Source: Bifidobacterium polysaccharolyticum | GTDB lineage: Bacteria > Actinomycetota > Actinomycetes > Actinomycetales > Bifidobacteriaceae | Reading direction: 5' to 3' | Assembly: GCF_016101585.1 (NCBI RefSeq) | Contig: NZ_JACFQG010000001.1 | Coordinates: forward strand, 124,001 to 188,000 | Length of the DNA stretch: 64,000 bases | Part shown: piece after piece, positions 19,075 to 26,593 of the stretch | Layout: each line of letters begins with the position of its first letter | How positions within the stretch are numbered: the first letter of the stretch is position 1 | Program-made: the position numbers and the translations under genes | Notes under the pieces: model-generated | What the model was told of the DNA's origin: nothing | Seen by the model: the letters and a program-made list of their open reading frames with translations, nothing else | Databases searched by the model: none

Positions 19075-19926
19075 TTGCTTGTTCCTTTCTGTCGGTATGG
19101 TTGTTTGGCTCTTCCTGACCGGAACACGAATGCAGTTAGTGTGCCGGTCCTCAGCCGATCGTCGAATGACCAAGCTGATGGACCGTGCTCTTGAGGGCAA
19201 ACTGTCAGTAGCGGGCTTGCCTTGCTCGCATGCAGACAGCAATGATGTCCTCTATCCTATTCTTGTCTGTTAATGACAGTTACTAAAGATACTTCTTGTT
19301 TTGTAGAATGTCATGTTTGTGCTCTTAATCGTTTGTCAGATATCAGTTTTGCATACATGCCATTAAGTCGCTTTAAAGACCGGATACTAATAATATGCTC
19401 GTTAATCGCCCTATGGCAGATCTTGATAATTCATAGTGGCATGAAGTCTCTGGCATGTATGATTCTGAATTGGGTATATACTGTTAACAAAATAGTACCT
19501 ATCGAAGTATTCATGACCAAGATGGTTCATGGAATCCGGTTGTTTTGCAGTATATGAGTGAAGCAATCGCTCTCCATCACGAATGGGGAACGTGCTGACA
19601 GTTCCGAGGAAGGAACCTTCATGGGGTCAAAAGAGGTACAGTGAACAGCAGTCCACCGATTTTGATGCTAGGCACCTTATCTACGTCATTTGAAGGCTTT
19701 GCAGCCAATACCACCGGGATCCTCAGCTCCCTGGTTGCTCGTTACTTCTTTCCAGGTTTCGGTCAGGGTACTTGGCAGGAAAGATCCAGGTTTCATGATC
19801 ATGTGTACAGGAGTCCGCTATGTGCGTATGGCTCTTTATGATACTTTCGTTGTCAAGAAGGGCAAGCTGACCATCTGAGGTCCGGTTCAAACAATTCGTG
19901 TTAATCAGCAGAAACAGAGGTAAGTA
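19075..19926. other. AT-rich intergenic region with decayed coding sequence
   Basis: About 850 bp between divergent asparaginase and fucosidase genes. The middle (about 19270-19560) is clearly richer in A/T than its neighbours and carries only weak open frames. The right part (about 19590-19880) looks like a gene remnant, described separately. No transposase or terminal repeat was recognised. Confidence 0.5.
19590..19878 (+). pseudogene. Possible gene remnant upstream of the fucosidase
   Basis: Two overlapping frames of coding-like composition. One begins at GTG 19641; the other is open up to a stop at 19878 and ends in GFMIMCTGVRYVRMALYDTF plus a short tail, which looks like a genuine protein C-terminus rather than random sequence. 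A frameshift between them would explain the pattern. The family was not recognised. The remnant ends 48 bp before the GH29 start and may be the remains of an upstream operon partner. Confidence 0.35.
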
Positions 19927-20955
19927 ATGAGCGATACCGTGGAATGGTTCAAGCAAGCCAAGTATGGAATGATGATTCACTGGGGTCTCTATTCGCTCCT
20001 GGGAGGGGAGTACCAGGGAAAGTCGTCAAGCAACTACGCGGAGTGGATCCAATCCAAGCTCCAGATTCCCAACAAGGAGTACGAACGCCTGACCCAGGCC
20101 TTCAATCCCATCTACTTCGATGCCGATGCCATAGTCGATCTTGCAAAGCGTTGCGGCATGCAGTATCTGGTCGTCACAGCAAAGCACCACGACGGCTTCG
20201 CCATGTACCGATCCCTGGTAGATGCTTACAACGTCTATGACGCGACACCATTTCACCGGGATGTAATTGGCGAGTTGTCCCTGGCCTGCCGCAAGGCTGG
20301 CCTGCGATTTGGCCTTTACTATTCTCAAGATTTGGATTGGCATGAACCGGATGGCGGCGGATACCTCTCAAATGACATCGAGACGGCGGGCACCACCTGG
20401 GACAACAGCTGGGACTTTGTGGGGGAGAAGAACTACGACCGTGCGTTCAAGCACAAGATCATGCCGCAGATCGAAGAGATCATGAGCAACTACGGGGAAA
20501 TATCGGTCGCCTGGTTCGACATGCCCATGACTCTCAGCGACGAGCAGAGCCAGACCATCTACGATACGGTCAAGCGCCTGCAGCCCGACTGCCTGATTAA
20601 TTCCAGACTGGGCAACGGTCGCTACGACTATGTTTCGTTGGGAGACAACGAGATTCCTGAGGATTCGGATGCCAGCGCCAAGGCCTCCTCGGAGGAAGAT
20701 GTCGATTACAATTCCGTCGAAGGATTCAAACCCTCAAAGCTCGGCCTTTATGAGACCGCCGGAACCATCAACGATTCCTGGGGATTCTCCTACCATGACC
20801 AGAACTGGAAGAGCCCGAAGACCATTCACGATTACAAGGCCCATCTGAACAAGTACGGCATCAACTACCTGCTCAATGTTGGTCTGGATGGACTGGGACG
20901 AGTCCCCATGGCGGCAGAGCAGGCGCTCCTAGGAGCTCAAGCTCTAGAGGTTTGA
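19927..20955 (+). CDS. GH29 alpha-L-fucosidase
   Basis: 342 residues. Retaining glycosidase that releases alpha-linked L-fucose. Typical GH29 elements: KYGMMIHWGLYSLLGGEYQG near the N-terminus, the paired-His motif VVTAKHHDGFAMY (about residue 83), LRFGLYYSQDLDW, and the nucleophile region VAWFDMPM with Asp about 198. The protein consists of the TIM-barrel catalytic domain only; the C-terminal beta-sandwich present in many GH29 enzymes is missing. No signal peptide, so it should act intracellularly on imported fucosylated oligosaccharides. The start ATG follows AACAGAGGTAAGT. A hairpin with a T6 tail ends the transcript. No transporter is adjacent. Confidence 0.92.
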   Translation: MSDTVEWFKQAKYGMMIHWGLYSLLGGEYQGKSSSNYAEWIQSKLQIPNKEYERLTQAFNPIYFDADAIVDLAKRCGMQYLVVTAKHHDGFAMYRSLVDAYNVYDATPFHRDVIGELSLACRKAGLRFGLYYSQDLDWHEPDGGGYLSNDIETAGTTWDNSWDFVGEKNYDRAFKHKIMPQIEEIMSNYGEISVAWFDMPMTLSDEQSQTIYDTVKRLQPDCLINSRLGNGRYDYVSLGDNEIPEDSDASAKASSEEDVDYNSVEGFKPSKLGLYETAGTINDSWGFSYHDQNWKSPKTIHDYKAHLNKYGINYLLNVGLDGLGRVPMAAEQALLGAQALEV

Positions 20956-21174
20956 GGAGTCGGAATTCTGCCAATTGGCGAGGGACTCTGTGGTAAGGAT
21001 GCTGATCCTGTCCTACGGAATCCCTTGCTGACTGTCTGCTTCATTTTGCATAGCTTGGCGGCTTTCAAAAGCGAGCTTTTCGTATTCAGCAGCAGTGAAT
21101 CTAAGAAGCTGTGGACCGGTTCATCTGAATGAACATGCCCTAAATGCCTTTATTCCTTTGAAACTCGACGGTGG

Positions 21175-21197
21175 GGTATCGTTTGATACCTTTTTTA
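21175..21197 (+). terminator. Rho-independent terminator after the fucosidase
   Basis: GGTATC-GTTT-GATACC hairpin directly followed by TTTTTTATT. Confidence 0.8.
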
Positions 21198-21201
21198 TTG
21201 T

Positions 21202-22026
21202 CTACAAGTCCTTAGCATGGACCATCAGATAGTCCCATGCACGGGTGGGGAGCAGGGCATGAAGGGCGACCAGAGGCTTGGCGCCGAAGCCCAGAAGGTA
21301 ACGTGGACGGGGATGGCGTACTGTCGAGGCACGTACGATGGTCTTGGCGATGGTTGATGGTTGGGTCAAATGCCTGCTGGAGTACAGTTTGCGCAACCCG
21401 GCGGCAGCTTGGGATCCTGACTTTTGATAGGCATTCTTGCGTGTGACTGTCTGGAGATGTTCGGCGGCTATCGCGCCCCAGTTGGTGGCGATGGCCCCCG
21501 GCTCGATTAGGACCACGTCGATGCCGAAGGGACGCACTTCCATGCGCAAAGCATCACTGAAGGCTTCAAGAGCGTATTTGGTGGCATGGTACCAGGCACC
21601 CATATAGGTGACCATCCGGCCAGCCATGGATGATGTGTTCACGATCCGGCCGTGTCTGGCTCGGCGCATGGCGGGCAGTACCAGCTGGGTTAAGCGGGCA
21701 AGGCCGAAGAGGTTGACCTCAAATTGTCGTCGCACCTCTTCGATGGAGACCTGTTCGACCGGACCATAGGAGCCATATCCGGCATTGTTGACCAGCAGGT
21801 CGACGCGTTTTTCCTTCTGCAGAATTCGTGCGACAGCCTTCTCAATGGATGCAGAATCAGTCAGGTCCATCTGCACAGCCGTCACCCCCTTGTCGCCAAG
21901 CGGCTCCAGCCGTTGAACGCGTCGTCCTGCTGCATACACTCGGTATCCATGCTCTGCGAGCATTCGAGCGGTTTCATACCCAATGCCGCTGGTGGCCCCT
22001 GTGACCAGTGCAACTCGAATGGTCAT
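21202..22026 (-). CDS. Short-chain dehydrogenase/reductase
   Basis: 274 residues, classical SDR. Cofactor motif TGATSGIG at residue 9; NNAG at about 80; catalytic Ser in NTSSMAG (about 133); and YHATK (Tyr146, Lys150). The sequence VYAAGRRVQRL after beta-2, with Arg residues, favours NADP(H). Close in layout to the oxidoreductases often annotated as YqjQ/DltE-like, but the substrate is unknown. The ATG at 22026 follows AGGGGTGAGGAA; a longer frame to 22056 is unlikely. Monocistronic, convergent with the fucosidase. Confidence 0.88.
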   Translation of the reverse strand: MTIRVALVTGATSGIGYETARMLAEHGYRVYAAGRRVQRLEPLGDKGVTAVQMDLTDSASIEKAVARILQKEKRVDLLVNNAGYGSYGPVEQVSIEEVRRQFEVNLFGLARLTQLVLPAMRRARHGRIVNTSSMAGRMVTYMGAWYHATKYALEAFSDALRMEVRPFGIDVVLIEPGAIATNWGAIAAEHLQTVTRKNAYQKSGSQAAAGLRKLYSSRHLTQPSTIAKTIVRASTVRHPRPRYLLGFGAKPLVALHALLPTRAWDYLMVHAKDL

Positions 22027-22544
22027 TTCCTCACCCCTTTTGGCCGGCACAACCAAGAATTCTGTCTCTTGCCTGTCTTTGAGGCAAAGTATATGACAGA
22101 GATCTCAATGCAGGGACGCAACAGTCGGATAAGGCGAATCTCGCGTCCGAGTTTGGTAGTGCGACACAACTTTGACAAGACTTTTACCCGAATTCGTTCT
22201 TGCCGAGCATAGCTTACAGACCGTAGTGAAGAGATAGGACCCAGGATGCAAACGACCAATGCTTCGGTACGGGATGAGCTTGTATGGGAAGGGGTATCTG
22301 AATGTGTTGATTACGGATTCGCAGGCTGCGGCTTGCGAGAGACTCCCAAGGGAGCCTTAAGATAAATCTCTGAAATTTCGAGATTAGTCTGGTCTGTCTT
22401 GTCATAGGCACGTTTATTTTGGATGCTTATCGCGTCCGCAAAATGCAAGCGTCTGGTCAAATAATGGTCGCGTTTATAAGATTGCTGGAACTTCGCTGTA
22501 CGCTTACTCTAATGCTGATTGTAGATTCCGCAGGAGGTTTCAGC
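22027..22544. other. Intergenic region upstream of the leader ORF
   Basis: About 520 bp between the divergent SDR and the aminotransferase leader. Both promoters must lie here; the aminotransferase promoter candidate is listed separately. No other gene is supported; a 39-codon frame at 22246 was seen but has no family support. Confidence 0.5.
22482..22510 (+). promoter_or_regulatory. Candidate sigma-70-type promoter of the aminotransferase operon
   Basis: TTGCTG (-35, 22482-22487) and TACTCT (-10, 22505-22510) with a 17-bp spacer. Transcription would start about 20 bp before the Shine-Dalgarno of the leader ORF. Confidence 0.45.
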
Positions 22545-22592
22545 ATGCAGGGCACACGATTTACCTATTGGTGGCACGGATTCGATCTGTGA
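22545..22592 (+). CDS. Aromatic-rich leader peptide (15 codons)
   Basis: A perfect AGGAGG lies 7 nt before ATG 22545, opening a 15-codon frame MQGTRFTYWWHGFDL that ends at TGA 22590-22592. It contains Phe, Tyr, tandem Trp (codons 9-10), His and Phe. It is 149 nt upstream of an aminotransferase of the aromatic type. Known: tandem-Trp leader peptides regulate trp genes in other actinobacteria by attenuation (Streptomyces and Corynebacterium trpL). Inference: ribosome stalling at the aromatic codons senses charged tRNA-Trp/Tyr/Phe and controls the downstream aminotransferase-dehydrogenase operon. Confidence 0.6.
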   Translation: MQGTRFTYWWHGFDL

Positions 22593-22693
22593 CGCCCGGT
22601 GCCTTGTAGGAACGGTTGCACGGATCGGAACCCACCGGCCCTGCAGTCGTCGACAGCATTTCCCGTGCATCGTCACCGCATAGTCGGTAGGGC
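22573..22693 (+). promoter_or_regulatory. Candidate attenuator with mutually exclusive stems
   Basis: Three possible pairings follow the Trp codons. GGCAC (22573-22577, overlapping the second Trp codon) pairs with GTGCC (22599-22603). CCGGTG (22596-22601) pairs with CACCGG (22633-22638). GCCCT (22638-22642) pairs with AGGGC (22689-22693). The first two share bases and exclude each other, the layout expected for attenuation. A final stem with a U-run was not found, so control could be translational or rho-dependent. Confidence 0.4.
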
Positions 22694-22741
22694 AGTACCA
22701 GCGACAATGGTTGTAGTAACCGCATGGGAAAGGACAAGCCA

Positions 22742-23911
22742 ATGACATTGGCGGATCATATGAATGCCAGGGTCAAAGCTCTGGCGCCGAGCGACATACT
22801 CGAATTCAACAAGGAGATCGCCGGAATAGACGGCATCGTGAAGCTGACCCTGGGGGAGCCTGACTTCTTCACCCCCGAGCATGTCAAGCAGGCGGGCATC
22901 GAGGCCATTCAAAACAATTACAGTCATTACACCGAGAGCCGCGGTATGCCCAGTCTGCGTAAGGCAGCTGCCGACTATCTTCAGGCCAAGTACGGGCTGG
23001 ACTACGACCCTGACAGCCAGATTGTGATTACGGCCGGTGCCACCGGGGGCATCTTCTCGGGCCTTACCGCCATGATCAACCCGGGTGATACGGTCATTCT
23101 GCCCACGCCCATCTTCCCGCTTTACATCCCCATCGCCCAGCTGAGCGGCGCCAAAACCGTCTTCGTGGATACCTCCGAGGACGGCTTCATTCTCAAGCCG
23201 GACAAACTGGAGGCCGCCGTCGAAAACAGCGAGGGTCCGGTCAAAGCCCTGGTGCTCAACTATCCCACCAACCCCACCGGCGTGACCTATGCCCGTGAGG
23301 ATCTGGAGGCTCTGGCCCAGGTGGCGCGCAAGCACGGCTTCTTCGTGCTCAGCGATGAAATCTACGCCGAGCTGACCTACCAGGGTACTCACGTGTCCAT
23401 GGGCACTATCCTGCCCGAGCAGACAGTCGTTCTTGGCGGGGTTTCCAAGTCCCATGCCATGACTGGATGGCGTGTCGGCATCGCAGCTGGCCCCGCCGAC
23501 GTTATTGATCAGATCAGCAAGGTTAACGAGTTCACTATTACCTCGGTGACCACCAACGCCCAGTATGCGGCCCAGGAGGCTCTGACCAAGGGTATGAATG
23601 ACACGGACCCGATGCGCGAAGCATATCGCAAGCGGCGGGACTATCTGGTCAAGGCCCTGCCCGAGGTCGGTCTGGATGTCATTGATCCCAAGGGCGCCTT
23701 CTATATCTTCGCCCGGCTGCCCGAGGGCATGCGCGACAGCTGGAGCTTCGTCTATGACCTGGCTCGCAAGGCCAAGGTGGCGGTAATCCCCGGGGCAAGC
23801 TTTGGGCCCGGGGGTGAGGGCTACGTCCGCATCTCCTACGCGGCTTCCATGGAGGACCTGCACACCGCCGTGGAGCGGATCGGCGACTATATGCGTCAGA
23901 ATCGCGGATGA
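22742..23911 (+). CDS. PLP-dependent aminotransferase, aromatic/PatA-AraT type
   Basis: 389 residues, fold type I, class I/II. Seen: LTLGEPDFFTPEHV near the N-terminus, YTESRGMPSLRKAAADYL, the cofactor-contacting NYPTNPTGVTY, DEIYAELTY, the Schiff-base Lys in GGVSKSHAMTGWRVG, and the carboxylate-binding Arg in YVRISYA. This set matches aromatic/branched aminotransferases of lactic acid bacteria (AraT, PatA), where substrate choice is hard to predict. ATG 22742 has AAAGGA at 7 nt and was preferred to ATG 22724. The D-2-hydroxyacid dehydrogenase follows 68 bp downstream, and an aromatic leader ORF precedes it; both point to aromatic amino acids as substrates. Confidence 0.88.
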   Translation: MTLADHMNARVKALAPSDILEFNKEIAGIDGIVKLTLGEPDFFTPEHVKQAGIEAIQNNYSHYTESRGMPSLRKAAADYLQAKYGLDYDPDSQIVITAGATGGIFSGLTAMINPGDTVILPTPIFPLYIPIAQLSGAKTVFVDTSEDGFILKPDKLEAAVENSEGPVKALVLNYPTNPTGVTYAREDLEALAQVARKHGFFVLSDEIYAELTYQGTHVSMGTILPEQTVVLGGVSKSHAMTGWRVGIAAGPADVIDQISKVNEFTITSVTTNAQYAAQEALTKGMNDTDPMREAYRKRRDYLVKALPEVGLDVIDPKGAFYIFARLPEGMRDSWSFVYDLARKAKVAVIPGASFGPGGEGYVRISYAASMEDLHTAVERIGDYMRQNRG

Positions 23912-23979
23912 CTCATCTGGCGATTCATCCGACAGCCGGCAAAAATCATCAATGAAGACAGTTACCAAGGACAGGAAAA

Positions 23980-24972
23980 ATGACCAGCATTCTTATGTAT
24001 TCAGTACGTCCCGACGAGCAGGAGGCCATTCAGGCCTGGGCGCAAGCCAATGACATTCAAGTGGATACCACTGACCACGATCTGGGGATGAACACTGTTG
24101 ACATGATCAAGGGATACGACGGAATCGTCATCCAGCAGCACGCGGCCCTGCCCGAGCCTGAGCTCTACCAGCGGCTCAAGGAGTATGGTCTCAAGCAACT
24201 GACCCTGCGAATCACCGGGTATGACATCGTCAACCTGCAGGCCGCTCGGGAGAACGGGTTGGTCGTCACCAACGTACCTGCCTACTCGCCCCGGTCGGTC
24301 TCCGAACTGGTTCTGGCCCAGGTCATGCGTCTGGTTCGGCATCTGGGGGAGGCCAGCGCTCGCGAGGCCAAGGATGACTATACCTGGGATGGACTTCAGG
24401 CCCATGAGATCCACAACCTGACCGTGGGGATCATCGGAGCAGGCAAAATCGGATCGGCCGTGGCCAGAATCTTCAGGGCCCTGGGCTCCACCGTCATCGC
24501 CAACGATCCGGTCCACCGCCCCGAGCTGGCAGACACCCTGGATTACGTCGATCTGCCCACGCTTTTGAAGCGGGCCGACATCGTCACCGTTCATACGCCG
24601 CTGGACGATACCACCCATCATCTGATCAATGCCCAGGCACTGGATGCCATGAAGCCCTCGGCCTTCCTGATCAACGCCGCCCGCGGCCCCATTGTGGACA
24701 CCCCGGCCCTGATTGAGGCCCTGCAGACCAAGTCCATCGCTGGTGCCGCCATCGACACCATCGAGGGTGAGGCGGGCATCTTCGAAAAGGATCTGAGCGG
24801 GACCAAGGTCGACAACCAGGCCCTGGAGACCCTCAAGGCCATGCCCAATGTAGAGGTCTCACCACACATCGGCTTCTACACCGATGCTGCCGTGACCGCC
24901 ATGGTAAATATCTCCCTGAATGATGTGAAGACCATTCTGGAGGGCGGCACCAGCGAGCATCAGGTGGACTGA
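23980..24972 (+). CDS. D-2-hydroxyacid dehydrogenase (D-LDH / hydroxyisocaproate dehydrogenase type)
   Basis: 330 residues, NAD-dependent. Rossmann motif GIIGAGKIGSA at about 150, and the catalytic triad in the positions known from lactobacillar D-LDH: Arg235 (NAARGPIVD), Glu264 (DTIEGE) and His296 (SPHIGFYTDAA). Reduces a 2-oxo acid to the D-2-hydroxy acid. Because the preceding gene is an aromatic-type aminotransferase, the likely substrates are phenyl-, 4-hydroxyphenyl- or indole-pyruvate rather than pyruvate, giving D-aryl-lactates; this is inference. The start follows AAGGACAGGAAAA. No strong terminator was seen behind it; an old xpt/guaA relic begins 57 bp later. Confidence 0.9.
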   Translation: MTSILMYSVRPDEQEAIQAWAQANDIQVDTTDHDLGMNTVDMIKGYDGIVIQQHAALPEPELYQRLKEYGLKQLTLRITGYDIVNLQAARENGLVVTNVPAYSPRSVSELVLAQVMRLVRHLGEASAREAKDDYTWDGLQAHEIHNLTVGIIGAGKIGSAVARIFRALGSTVIANDPVHRPELADTLDYVDLPTLLKRADIVTVHTPLDDTTHHLINAQALDAMKPSAFLINAARGPIVDTPALIEALQTKSIAGAAIDTIEGEAGIFEKDLSGTKVDNQALETLKAMPNVEVSPHIGFYTDAAVTAMVNISLNDVKTILEGGTSEHQVD

Positions 24973-25029
24973 TCCATTTTATTGCAGCGACCCGAACCGG
25001 GGCAGACCGACTCAGGCAGGATTCTGAGC

Positions 25030-25186
25030 AAAGGTGTTGATGTCCTGGTCCGGGTACATGCTTTACACGATGGCCAAGGACTTGAGGTTGTAGCCCTCTT
25101 TGCGCAGGGTGCGGCCGCCCTCCTGGAATCCGCTCTCCACGGCGATGTCGATGCTATCAATGAGGACCTTGGTATCGTGGCAGATG
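25030..25186 (-). pseudogene. xpt: Relic of xpt 3' part
   Basis: Aligns over its whole length, without large gaps, to the 3' part of the intact xpt gene at 28952-29112 (same strand), with long identical runs such as the stretch around 25081-25110. It corresponds to roughly the C-terminal 50 residues of xanthine phosphoribosyltransferase. The stop codon region and the N-terminal three quarters are missing. It ends abruptly at about 25186, where guaA-like sequence starts on the other strand. Confidence 0.85.
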
Positions 25187-25427
25187 ATGAGGTACGGGTC
25201 ATCGGCATCAAGCTGGGCTTGCCTGACGAGATTGTCTAGTGTTAGCCTTTCCCCTTCCTGGCTTGGGCATTCGCGTTATTGGCGACATTGCTAAGAAGCG
25301 ACAGTATCTTCTGAGAGAGGCCGATGCCATCGCTCTTGAGAAAATGACCGAGGCCGGTATGGAGGGCATCTAGCAGTCCTTCTGCCCGATGTCCATTCCG
25401 TTGGTGTACAGCGTTGATGAGTACGCG
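25186..25427 (+). pseudogene. guaA: Relic of guaA internal part
   Basis: Aligns to intact guaA at about 16678-16925 (residues 376-458). The opening reads DEVRVIGIKLGLPDEIV, versus [17 protein letters not shown] in GuaA, and the next codon TGG (Trp) has become TAG. Further on, matches include the ADAIA region and the VHSVGV region, with several small indels. It lacks both the amidotransferase and the PP-loop parts, so it is non-functional. Joined head-to-head to the xpt relic. Confidence 0.85.
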
Positions 25428-26593
25428 CCAAAGTTTCAGCTATCGTTCTGCGCTTTATCTAATCAGAGGATGCCACAACAACCGATTGCTCCATGTTTCC
25501 CTGACGATATGCTATCAGCCGCCTCCAAAAAGAAAGCACTCTCTGCTCTAGCATCAACAGTTTGGTTCGAATGTCACCTACAAACCGCTGACAACCATTG
25601 AACGGGAATGATACGATACCACTCTTACATGTAATTCAACATTTGTACATAATACAGTGTCAGATTCCCACATATATTTAAGCGGGCGACAGCAGGTTGT
25701 AGGACCGTCGGATATTAGATGATTCTTCTATTGAGTAGGAGAAGAGACTCATTCTCCTCTGGGGTTAAGGGTTCTCTGCAATTCTCGGTTTAAACAACAA
25801 AGTATGTGTAGTGGCTAAGAACAGTTTCTTGCGGTTTTAAGTAGCTAAAGATGATATTGCACTGCTATACAGAGAAGCTGTCATCATCAAGACTGCCGAA
25901 GTTTTTCTGTAGTGGTTTGTAACCATAGTGATCGTGAGTTTACGGTTTTGCGGCAGGCGTCAATTCGATATTTGTTGATCGTTGTAATCTATGAGTATTT
26001 TTATCAAAGTATGGGGGAACGAACAGATTGATTTTAATACTGCAATAACTTTACCTATTCCGCATATTACTGCAATCTTGGTTTTTTTAGTGGTATCTGC
26101 TGATTTAGCGTCGAATCTGACTTTGAGCACTAGAATACCTGCTCTTGAAGTCATCTTATTATCTACAAGCTTGAATCTTGAATAATGAATGCTAGTATAA
26201 CACTGTTTTATATCCACATATCGAAGCGAACGTTTGTGAAGAAAACATGCCTTAGATTTTAGAGTAACAGTAGATTCTTATACAAATATATGTGAGCACA
26301 TCCCCCGTTATCTGTCTTAAGGCTCCATCCTGCTTTATGTGGGGTCAATTCGAGTCATCGCAAGTATGGCGACTATCGGTAGCTTTGTCTAGGCTCAATT
26401 CTGTAATTGTGGTTCAGTCTCGAATTTTTGTCTAAATGTGCTGTTTCCGAGTTTGAGTTTGCAAGTTGAGCTTTGCTCCTTTGCATTAGTAGTATCCGTT
26501 CACGCAGTACCGATGGTCACATTGTTGATATATATATTGATATATTTTTGGATTTGTTTGGTCAATTATGCTTAAATAGTTGTAAATACAAAC

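Larger units (their letters stand above)
24973..26593. other. Long gene-poor region left of the AIPR gene
   Basis: About 1.6 kb. The first part holds the xpt and guaA relics (25030-25427). From about 25430 on, the sequence becomes AT-rich and has no supported gene; frames at 25389 and 25960 (minus) lack ribosome binding sites and family features. A small hairpin (GGAGAA/TTCTCC at 25738-25757) and a repeated TATATATTGATATATTTT-like stretch before the AIPR gene (about 26525-26550, likely promoter area) are the only structures noted. Confidence 0.55.

Noticed and set aside
19273-19557. 94-codon frame with hydrophobic middle upstream of the fucosidase
   Set aside because: AT-rich, no ribosome binding site, no family features; treated as intergenic.
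22246-22365. 39-codon frame upstream of the aminotransferase leader
   Set aside because: The upstream purine stretch is only a moderate ribosome binding site and no conserved feature is seen.
22566-22585. T-box-like GGTGGCAC element near the aminotransferase leader
   Set aside because: The T-box core would need TGGNACCGCG; here the bases after TGGCAC do not match and no specifier stem was recognised. The same bases encode the Trp codons of the leader ORF.
25555-25600. tRNA T-arm-like stretch (GGTTCGAATGTCACC)
   Set aside because: No acceptor, D or anticodon arms can be built around it and it is not a copy of the tRNA-Pro end.
25960-26217. 85-codon frame on the minus strand in the AT-rich region
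   Set aside because: No ribosome binding site and no recognisable features; long frames on the other strand overlap.
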